Below are positions 57,397-64,000 of a DNA stretch of 64,000 nt, piece by piece. Where the stretch lies: NCBI GenBank assembly GCA_019359355.1, contig JAHHHM010000019.1, positions 62,001 to 126,000 of the forward strand. The letters are read 5' to 3'. Within the stretch, counting starts at the first letter, position 1. Each line of letters begins with the position of its first letter. A program made the translations under genes and the position numbers. The notes under the pieces are model-generated. The model saw only the letters and a program-made list of their open reading frames with translations, made no database searches and had not been told where the DNA came from. The stretch comes from Microcoleus vaginatus WJT46-NPBG5. Lineage in GTDB: Bacteria; Cyanobacteriota; Cyanobacteriia; Cyanobacteriales; Oscillatoriaceae.

Positions 57397-59022
57397 ATGA
57401 GTGTGTCGTTGCGGGTTTTGATTGTAGAAGATTCGGAAAACGACGCGGTTCTGATGCTGCGCGAACTCAGACGCGGCGGCTACCAGCCTTTTGTGGAACG
57501 GGTGGAAACCCCACAGGCGATGAGCGCCGCCCTTGAGAGGCAACACTGGGATATTATTTTGGCGGATTATTCTTTACCCCACTTCAACGCCCTAGCCGCT
57601 TTGCATCTAATGCGCGACAAAGGGCTGGATCTGCCATTTATTATCGTCTCAGGCAGAATAGGCGAGGAAGTCGCGGTTGCCGCAATGAAAGCCGGTGCCC
57701 ATGATTATGTGATGAAGGACAAGCTTGCTCGACTACTTCCCGCCATTGAGCGCGAGTTACGCGAGGCAGCAGGGCGGCGGGAACGCCGGCAGGCAGAGGC
57801 GGCACTGAAACACAGTGAGGCTAAAAATCGCGCCATTCTCAGCGCTATCCCCGATACCATGTTTTGCATCAGTCAAGATGGCACTTTTTTGGATTTTTTG
57901 CCGGCAGATGATTTTCAGCCGGTGGTTTCCAAGTGTGAGGTTTTAGGTAAAAATGTGCGGGAGATCCTGCCGGTGGAGGTGGCAAGTGCCATCACCCACT
58001 ATGCCACGCAAGCGCTCTCAACCGGCGAGACGCAAATCTTTGAGTATCAGATCCCCCTTAATAACAATCTGCGCGATTACGAGGTGCGAATCGTTAATAC
58101 AGAAGATATACAGATCGAAACCGATGGCTCAGCTTTAGCAATCGTGCGAGACATTAGCGGGCGCAAGCAGGCTGAAGCAGCACTGCAACAGCTTAATGAA
58201 CAGCTAGAAACCAAAGTTGAGGAACGCACCGCCGCTCTCACTCTGGTGAATGAGCAACTCCGTTATGAAATTGCCGAACGCCAGCGCTTAGAAGCCGAAA
58301 TTCGCTTAGCTCTGGCTAAAGAAAAAGAACTCAATTTACTGAAATCTCGTTTTGTTTACATGGTCACCCATGAATTTCGTAACCCCCTAACTGTCATTTT
58401 AGGTTTTACAGAATTACTCGAAAATCACAGCCAACAATTAACTAAAAAGCAACACAAAAAATATTTCAGTCGAATTAAGGAAGCGGTCAGAAGAATGACC
58501 GAGCTGTTAGAGGATGTTCTGATCGTCGGGCGTTCAGACGTGGATAAACTAGCGTTCAACCCAGCACCCATAAATTTGGACAATTTTTGTTGCAATTTGG
58601 TTGAAGAAATTCAAATGGGGGCAGTCAATAACACGACCATTTCCTTTATTCGGGAAGGGGACAGTTGCGAAGCCTGTATGGACGAGAAATTGTTGCGGCA
58701 TATTCTCAGCAATTTACTTTCAAATGCGCTGAAGTATTCGCCACCCGATAGCAAGGTTTATTTTAAACTGGCAGAGTGGGAGGGCGAAGCAGTCTTCCAC
58801 ATTCAAGACCAGGGGATTGGCATTACTCCAGAAGACCAAGAACGATTATTTGAACCTTTCTATCGCGGCCAAAATGCTAGCGAAATGCCGGGAACAGGTC
58901 TGGGTCTAGCTATTGTGAAACGAGCAATAGATTTACACAGGGGGACAATTTTAGTGACAAGTGAACCCGAAAGCGGCACAACATTTACGGTGAAATTGCC
59001 ATTAAACGCCAAAAAAATGTGA
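57397..59022 (+). CDS. REC-PAS histidine kinase
   Basis: 541 aa from the ATG at 57397; the frame is open to 57352 but overlaps the response regulator gene. Receiver (1-125; DIILADYSLPHFN), PAS (about 145-255), a coiled coil (255-310), HisKA with VTHEFRNPLTV (His near 324) and HATPase (about 420-540; DQGIGI, GTGLGLAI). No membrane segment. It probably receives a phosphate from another kinase or senses through PAS, then passes signal to the Rcp regulator encoded just upstream. Confidence 0.92.
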   Translation: MSVSLRVLIVEDSENDAVLMLRELRRGGYQPFVERVETPQAMSAALERQHWDIILADYSLPHFNALAALHLMRDKGLDLPFIIVSGRIGEEVAVAAMKAGAHDYVMKDKLARLLPAIERELREAAGRRERRQAEAALKHSEAKNRAILSAIPDTMFCISQDGTFLDFLPADDFQPVVSKCEVLGKNVREILPVEVASAITHYATQALSTGETQIFEYQIPLNNNLRDYEVRIVNTEDIQIETDGSALAIVRDISGRKQAEAALQQLNEQLETKVEERTAALTLVNEQLRYEIAERQRLEAEIRLALAKEKELNLLKSRFVYMVTHEFRNPLTVILGFTELLENHSQQLTKKQHKKYFSRIKEAVRRMTELLEDVLIVGRSDVDKLAFNPAPINLDNFCCNLVEEIQMGAVNNTTISFIREGDSCEACMDEKLLRHILSNLLSNALKYSPPDSKVYFKLAEWEGEAVFHIQDQGIGITPEDQERLFEPFYRGQNASEMPGTGLGLAIVKRAIDLHRGTILVTSEPESGTTFTVKLPLNAKKM

Positions 59023-59728
59023 AAAATTGCCATAATAAACAGTGGGGAAATAATTGCATTAATCAATCCATAAAACGGAAGTCCGGGAAGTAAGGGTAGG
59101 GAAGGAAGTGAAACCTGTCATCGGGTGCGTCTGGGATTTGTCAAAATATAAGAGTGGGACACGAAGCTCTCTGAAATTACTGTAAGCGGGCATCGTGCCG
59201 GCACTCCAAGTTTACAAACAAGGAATGCTCCCCTCGCCATCGCGCCCTTGCCGGTTAAAGGGTAGAAAATTTATAAAATGATGCGGCTTTAAACATATAA
59301 AATTGGCAGCAACTAGCTATGCTGCGCTCGCTCAAAGGTGAAGGGTGTTAAGAAGATTTTTTTCCAAGCCGGTGGACGCTAAAGTTTTATACGAAACTGA
59401 TATGTATTAACTTTTGATAAATAAATATAAAAATGTTTAAATTGTCATAAAGTTTCAAGATAACTGTCTGGGTAAGGTTCTAAACTTAAAATCACAACTT
59501 AAGTAGGCGGATACCGATAAAGGCAACTTCTTTATATATTCAAGACGGTGCAGCCTTGCCCCATGCCGGCGCTTCGCCCTCAGCAAGCTACAGATGTGGT
59601 GATTATCACTCACATCAAAAGCCCCTTCCCCTCTTTAGGAAGGTTGAATTTTTTCTGCCTACTTATTTGTGAACTTTTTTTCGCTTACTTATTTGTGAAT
59701 TAGGTAATCAATACTTGAGGGATGCATC
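59023..59728. other. Long AT-rich intergenic region
   Basis: 706 bp. Just before the next gene two direct copies of TACTTATTTGTGAA (59660-59673, 59686-59699) are present. No gene was found. Confidence 0.5.
59660..59699 (+). promoter_or_regulatory. Tandem 14-bp direct repeats upstream of the 59729 gene
   Basis: Two exact copies of TACTTATTTGTGAA, start to start 26 bp, ending 29 bp before the ATG. Spacing of about 2.5 helical turns suits paired binding sites. Function inferred. Confidence 0.35.
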
Positions 59729-60463
59729 ATGGTAGATACGGACGCGCTGCTATTGGATATGCACTCGTTCATCCCAAATGAAATGGCCATCGCTCATTCC
59801 CATCCCCTAGCCAAAAACCTGGAACTGCCGATTCCTGATCCGCGACAAGCAACGCCGGCAGAAATTCGGAAAATTCAGTTACGGGATCGCATTCCCGGCA
59901 TTGTCAAACGGATTATTCCCCTGGATGCCTTAGTTTCTTGGGAATATTGGTGGTGCGTACCCGGTCGCCTGCTGCTGCCTGAGGATGTGGAACTTCTGCA
60001 ACGCGATCGCTCCAGAGTTGAAACGATTTTATCAAAATTGCTGTGGCTTCTGGGGGGCTACTGCTTCACCACAGATACGTGCTGGGAGGGTGAGCAACCG
60101 ACTGTTTATGATTGGCAGCAGATTCTCGCGGTTGCCGGCAAGCAAGGGTTTGAATCTTATTTGCTCGATATTGACTTTTTTACAAGCGCTATTAAAGCCG
60201 ATAACCGTCAGGCAGGCGTTACCCCTGGGACACAAACCCCGACCCACATAGCCGTTGAGCCGGCTCACTGGCATATTGAGTTTTTCCAGGTGCAACCGGC
60301 TGCCGGCGGCTTTGAAATTAAGCAACCCAAACCTCTGTGCGGCTGCCAAATCTGGATGGCTAAGCCATTCATCAAGAACCTCAAAACAGGTGAAACGCTT
60401 ACTCGCTATGATTTGTGGCTCTCAAATCCTCACAATGTGACCAATCCTCCTTGGCTGAATTAA
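59729..60463 (+). CDS. Conserved hypothetical cytosolic protein, 244 aa
   Basis: No recognised domain. The chain has no membrane segment, is rich in Trp and Pro, and contains WEYWWCVPGRLLLPEDVELL, WLLGGYCFTTDTCWEGEQPT, YLLDIDFFTSAIKADNRQ and HWHIEFFQVQ. GAGGG lies 7-11 bp before the ATG. Paired Cys residues (CWE, CGCQ) could bind metal, which is speculation. Monocistronic. Confidence 0.75.
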   Translation: MVDTDALLLDMHSFIPNEMAIAHSHPLAKNLELPIPDPRQATPAEIRKIQLRDRIPGIVKRIIPLDALVSWEYWWCVPGRLLLPEDVELLQRDRSRVETILSKLLWLLGGYCFTTDTCWEGEQPTVYDWQQILAVAGKQGFESYLLDIDFFTSAIKADNRQAGVTPGTQTPTHIAVEPAHWHIEFFQVQPAAGGFEIKQPKPLCGCQIWMAKPFIKNLKTGETLTRYDLWLSNPHNVTNPPWLN

Positions 60464-60618
60464 TCGGCAGTGCTGAGTGAGTTTGACAGTCAAGGCCCTC
60501 TCATGCCAAGGGTGAAGAAGAGGGGGAATTATTGACAATAGTAAAAAAGTATGATTTTCAAACTAGCTCGACATCGGGTCTAACGTCAGTGTTGAGCTGA
60601 AAGTTTTAAGTTGGGGCG

Positions 60619-61479
60619 TTGAGAAATGTAACAATACGGATCAACAATCTCAACGCTCTAGCATCCGTGAACTTTGATACCTCGCTGAAACGCTCACTAA
60701 TTCAGACCATTTGGCAAGACAGTCTCACTGTATTTTGGGGAGATTGGCTTGATTTGCGCGTGCGAATTGTCCAAGTTGCCGCCTCTGGGTTGGTATCGCC
60801 GTTGATCTACATTCTCGCTTTTGGCTTAGGGCTAGGAAGCTCAATTAAGCCCGGATCGGGAATTAGTGGTAATTACAGTAGCTATTTGGAATTTATGCTG
60901 CCGGGGATGGTGGCGCTGTCATCGATGGCAATTTGTTTTGGAGGCACCACGTTTTCGATTTGTGGTGACCGGCTGTTTAGCAAGACTTTTGAGGAGATGT
61001 TGCTAATGCCGGTGCACCCCCTAGCGTTGCACATCGGCAAAATGATGGCGGGAATTGTGCGCGGGTTGATGACATCCGGTTCTGTGATCCTCGTGGCGAT
61101 TTTGTTCACCGGCAAGGTGTGGAGTTTTCTCAACCCGCTGTTTCTTTTGTTGCTGCTGCTGAACTGTGCGGTGTTTTCTGGGTTGGGAGTGATTATGGGG
61201 TTAACTGTCAAGTCCCTAGAAAGTGTTGGTTTGGCGAATAATTTTTTAATTATCCCAATGTCTTTCTTAGGTGCGACATTTTTTGATCCTGGCACTTTGC
61301 CGGCGGCCATTAAAGCAATTGTCTATCTGCTGCCGCTGACTTATACCAGTATTGGCTTACGTGCTGCCGCTTATTTGCCGGCTTCCCAATTTCCCTGGTA
61401 CAGCGTGCCGGTGTTGCTGGTCATTGCCATTGCCCTATCGGCTGCCGGTGCCTACCTATTCTCCCACCAGCAGGACTAA
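60619..61479 (+). CDS. ABC-2 type transporter permease
   Basis: 286 aa, six hydrophobic segments. Family motif in VSPLIYILAFGLGLGSSI and a GGTTFSICGDRLFSKTFEEMLLMPVH block, typical of DrrB/NodJ-like exporters. No ATP-binding partner is adjacent on this strand, so it must pair with one encoded elsewhere. The start is uncertain: TTG near 60619 is the longest; a GTG 17 codons later (VNFDTSLKRS) is plausible. Confidence 0.88.
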   Translation: MRNVTIRINNLNALASVNFDTSLKRSLIQTIWQDSLTVFWGDWLDLRVRIVQVAASGLVSPLIYILAFGLGLGSSIKPGSGISGNYSSYLEFMLPGMVALSSMAICFGGTTFSICGDRLFSKTFEEMLLMPVHPLALHIGKMMAGIVRGLMTSGSVILVAILFTGKVWSFLNPLFLLLLLLNCAVFSGLGVIMGLTVKSLESVGLANNFLIIPMSFLGATFFDPGTLPAAIKAIVYLLPLTYTSIGLRAAAYLPASQFPWYSVPVLLVIAIALSAAGAYLFSHQQD

Positions 61480-61530
61480 CTATAAAGCTAGGAACTAACG
61501 CCTTACGAACCCAGAAATTCTCCCTTTTTC

Positions 61531-61576
61531 CCCCAATGCCCAATGCCCAATGCCCAATGCCCAATCCCCAATGCCC
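61531..61576. repeat. CCCAATG heptamer tandem array
   Basis: About six copies of CCCAATG (one as CCCAATC), between the permease gene and atp1. Confidence 0.9.
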
Positions 61577-61620
61577 TGCGATTATCTGATTAATTCATTT
61601 TTAAGAATTGTTACCCCTGC

Positions 61621-62121
61621 GTGATATCATTGGCAGTGGCCTGCACATCCAAACATCTTTTGGTGAACTTGCCAGACGACTCTCTCGAACCGACTTCCGC
61701 AACGGAAGATGCTCCTCAATCTGTTTCTGTTCGATCAGAACCGGATGAATCGATGCAAGAGTTCTACAAACTCCAACAAGAGTTATTGCTATGGACTCTG
61801 GCACTGACAGGGATTATCTTCGTTTCTGTCTGGATTGCTTACTCGCTAAACATTGCCCTGAATTATTTGATCGGGGCGTGCACAGGTGTGGTTTACTTGA
61901 GAATGTTGGCGAAGGACGTTGAGCGCCTTGGCAGAGAAAAAGAGCGTCTTAGCAAGACGCGGTTAGCAATATTCATTGGGTTGATTATAGTAGCAACTCA
62001 ATGGAATCAGCTACACATATTGCCCATATTTTTGGGATTTCTGACATATAAAGCCGCGCTCATCGTTTATGTGTTGCGAACAACACTCATGCCTGACCTA
62101 AATAAGTCAGACAACCTGTGA
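61621..62121 (+). CDS. atp1: ATP synthase subunit I (Atp1/UncI-like)
   Basis: 166 aa. Two hydrophobic pairs (about 58-90 and 115-150) and a charged loop ([16 protein letters not shown]) match the small assembly factor encoded first in cyanobacterial atp operons. It has no ATG; GTG at 61621 is used here and GTG at 61663 ([10 protein letters not shown]) is a serious alternative. Position 71 bp before atpB supports the call. Confidence 0.85.
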   Translation: MISLAVACTSKHLLVNLPDDSLEPTSATEDAPQSVSVRSEPDESMQEFYKLQQELLLWTLALTGIIFVSVWIAYSLNIALNYLIGACTGVVYLRMLAKDVERLGREKERLSKTRLAIFIGLIIVATQWNQLHILPIFLGFLTYKAALIVYVLRTTLMPDLNKSDNL

Positions 62122-62192
62122 ATCCTCCAACTACTCTTTCGCCCAGTCGTATGTCCTGATGGACATCGCGCTTGGAAGACTCCTGAATCGAT

Positions 62193-62945
62193 ATGCTGGA
62201 TGTTTTAAACGCCCTTTACACTCTTCCCCTCGCCAAATTGGAAGTCGGCCAGCATTTATACTGGCAAATCGGCAATCTAAAACTGCATGGACAGGTGTTT
62301 CTCACCTCCTGGTTTGTAATTGCTGTGCTAGTGATAGCTTCCCTGGCAGCCACGCGGAACGTACAGCGAATTCCTCGTGGTATGCAAAACTTTATGGAAT
62401 ACGCCCTGGACTTTATCAGGGACCTGGCCAAAAACCAGATTGGCGAGAAAGAGTACCGCCCTTGGGTGCCATTTATTGGCACACTGTTTCTGTTCATTTT
62501 TGTGTCAAATTGGTCGGGAGCGTTAATTCCCTGGAAGCTAATCCATTTGCCTGAAGGTGAACTGGCTGCCCCAACCAATGACATTAACACCACCGTGGCC
62601 CTGGCACTGCTGACATCTCTGGCGTATTTTTATGCCGGCTTCAGCAAGCGCGGCTTAGAATACTTTGCCAAGTATATCCAGCCAACGCCAATCCTTTTGC
62701 CCATCAACATTCTGGAAGATTTTACCAAGCCCCTCTCGCTCTCGTTCCGTCTATTTGGCAACATTTTGGCGGATGAATTGGTGGTGGCGGTACTGGTGCT
62801 GCTGGTTCCCCTGTTTGTGCCATTGCCGGTCATGATTTTGGGACTTTTTACCAGTGCGATTCAGGCGTTGATTTTTGCCACTCTGGCAGCTGCCTACATC
62901 CATGAGGCAATGGAAGGGCATGGTGGTGAAGAGCATCACGAGTGA
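62193..62945 (+). CDS. atpB: ATP synthase F0 subunit a
   Basis: 250 aa (called atpI in cyanobacterial nomenclature). Forms the proton half-channels next to the c ring. Conserved [21 protein letters not shown] carries the essential Arg (here given as a family motif), and [19 protein letters not shown] is the final helix. Length is usual. Confidence 0.97.
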   Translation: MLDVLNALYTLPLAKLEVGQHLYWQIGNLKLHGQVFLTSWFVIAVLVIASLAATRNVQRIPRGMQNFMEYALDFIRDLAKNQIGEKEYRPWVPFIGTLFLFIFVSNWSGALIPWKLIHLPEGELAAPTNDINTTVALALLTSLAYFYAGFSKRGLEYFAKYIQPTPILLPINILEDFTKPLSLSFRLFGNILADELVVAVLVLLVPLFVPLPVMILGLFTSAIQALIFATLAAAYIHEAMEGHGGEEHHE

Positions 62946-62969
62946 ACCCTCACTCGGTTGATGAAATTG

Positions 62970-63331
<362 letters not shown>

Positions 63332-63363
63332 GAAAGGACTGAAGTTCTGACGCACTGAAGCAA

Positions 63364-63375
63364 GAGCGATCGCTC
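63364..63375. other. HIP1 octamer in a 12-bp palindrome
   Basis: GAGCGATCGCTC, containing the HIP1 core GCGATCGC, in the gap between atpE and atpG. One of rather few HIP1 sites in the window. Confidence 0.7.
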
Positions 63376-63396
63376 AGCGTGTGCGTAGTGCTTGCG

Positions 63397-63462
63397 GTGA
63401 AGGGTGAAGCGTGAAATTATCTTTCATCCTTCATCCTTCACCCCTCAATCTTCACCCTTTAT
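63397..63462. repeat. GTGAAGG / CCTTCAC fold-back repeat between atpE and atpG
   Basis: GGTGAAGGGTGAAGCGTGAAA faces TTTCATCCTTCATCCTTCACCCC (split in two for description), imperfect hairpin made of heptamer-like GGTGAA units. Confidence 0.65.
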
Positions 63463-63499
63463 CACTCTTTATTAACAGAGATCGGGGCCATTAAAAGCC

Positions 63500-63988
63500 A
63501 TGACATACTGGACAATTTTATTAGCCGTTGAAACTGCTGCAGAGGAGGGAGGCGGGCTATTTGATATAGATGCCACGCTGCCTTTGATGGCTGTGCAGTT
63601 TTTACTATTGGCTGCAATTCTGAACGCAATCTTTTATAAGCCCCTGACCAAGGCAATAGATGAGCGGGAAGAGTACATCCGCAACAATCAAAAACAAGCT
63701 CGCGAACGCCTGGAAAAATCTCAGATGTTGGCTGCTCAATATGAGCAACAGCTAGGGGAATCTCGCCGGCAGTCTCAAGCCATTATTGCCCAGGCTGAAG
63801 CAGATGCCCAAAAAATGGCGGCTGAGCAAATAGCCCAAGCGCAAAAACAAGCCCAGCAAGAGCGAGAAAAAGCTCAGCAAGAGATCGAACAGCAAAAACA
63901 AGAAGCCATGCGGTCTCTTGAGCAACAGGTAGACACCCTCAGTCGCCAGATCCTCGAAAAACTCCTCGGCCCTGAGTTAGTCAAATAA
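63500..63988 (+). CDS. atpG: ATP synthase F0 subunit b'
   Basis: 162 aa. N-terminal membrane helix ([20 protein letters not shown]) and a long coiled coil rich in Gln, Glu, Ala and Lys (about 55-155), the second-copy b subunit found in photosynthetic bacteria. ATG at 63500. The stop falls 12 bases before the window edge, and atpF (b) is expected next. Confidence 0.95.
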   Translation: MTYWTILLAVETAAEEGGGLFDIDATLPLMAVQFLLLAAILNAIFYKPLTKAIDEREEYIRNNQKQARERLEKSQMLAAQYEQQLGESRRQSQAIIAQAEADAQKMAAEQIAQAQKQAQQEREKAQQEIEQQKQEAMRSLEQQVDTLSRQILEKLLGPELVK

Positions 63989-64000
63989 AGAATTAAGAAT

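Noticed and set aside
61531-61576. CRISPR-like array
   Set aside because: Units are 7 bp without spacers; it is a heptamer microsatellite.

Overview
The window is chromosomal DNA of a filamentous, probably non-heterocystous cyanobacterium of the Microcoleus/Coleofasciculus/Oscillatoria type; this placement is inferred. The evidence is psb28 (photosystem II assembly), ho1 (heme oxygenase), a cyanobacterial-type rpoZ, a DUF760 protein, a group 2 sigma factor, the atp1-atpB-atpE-atpG cluster, SLH-domain proteins, many PAS/GAF/GGDEF sensory proteins, HIP1 octamers (GCGATCGC) and TCTAAAA / CCCAATG heptamer repeats between genes. The hexamer GCCGGC is strikingly frequent. No rRNA, tRNA, CRISPR array or intact transposase was seen.

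Layout. 1-5 kb: the 3' part of sppA, a membrane gene pair (DUF2157 + GDYXXLXY) and a COG2345/SufR-like Fe-S type regulator. 5.5-9 kb: a catalytically complete PAS-GGDEF-EAL protein. 9.1-9.6 kb: two tandem, related, very short secreted peptides. 9.9 kb: a Uma2 nuclease-fold protein. 10.7-17 kb: a chemosensory operon on the minus strand (CheW, chemoreceptor, hybrid CheA-response regulator), of the kind that drives type IV pilus motility in cyanobacteria. 17.8-22.8 kb: glutathione reductase and carB. 22.9-27.3 kb: a hybrid histidine kinase plus XRE regulator segment bounded by 44-bp imperfect direct repeats, with a different oligonucleotide signature. 27.5-30.6 kb: a 43-aa membrane peptide, a group 2 sigma factor, DUF760 and mutY. 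30.8-36 kb (minus strand): CAP-RTX protein, moaB, psb28, DUF1565-SLH protein, rpoZ and a coupled membrane protein. 36.5-42.6 kb: a GDSL hydrolase and a four-gene GldA/GldF/GldG/DUF4340 ABC operon. 42.9-49.4 kb: ho1, two stand-alone nitrogenase-C-terminal-domain proteins, a DUF1963 protein, a cupin, an SLH protein and a membrane-anchored tandem gamma-carbonic-anhydrase-like protein. 49.4-55.2 kb: mfd, a CNNM/CorC protein and cdd. 55.4-59 kb: a SHOCT-repeat gene interrupted by an in-frame TGA, then a response regulator/histidine kinase pair. 59.7-64 kb: a hypothetical protein, an ABC-2 permease and the start of the ATP synthase operon, cut by the window end.

Most of this is ordinary chromosome. 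The parts that merit a second look are the paired mini secreted peptides (a PatS/PatX-like architecture), the gamma-CA-like tandem protein whose two halves carry complementary zinc ligands, the direct-repeat-bounded kinase segment, the nonsense-interrupted SHOCT gene, the CheA with degenerate ATP-binding motifs, and several genes with in-frame insertions that read like translated intergenic repeats.
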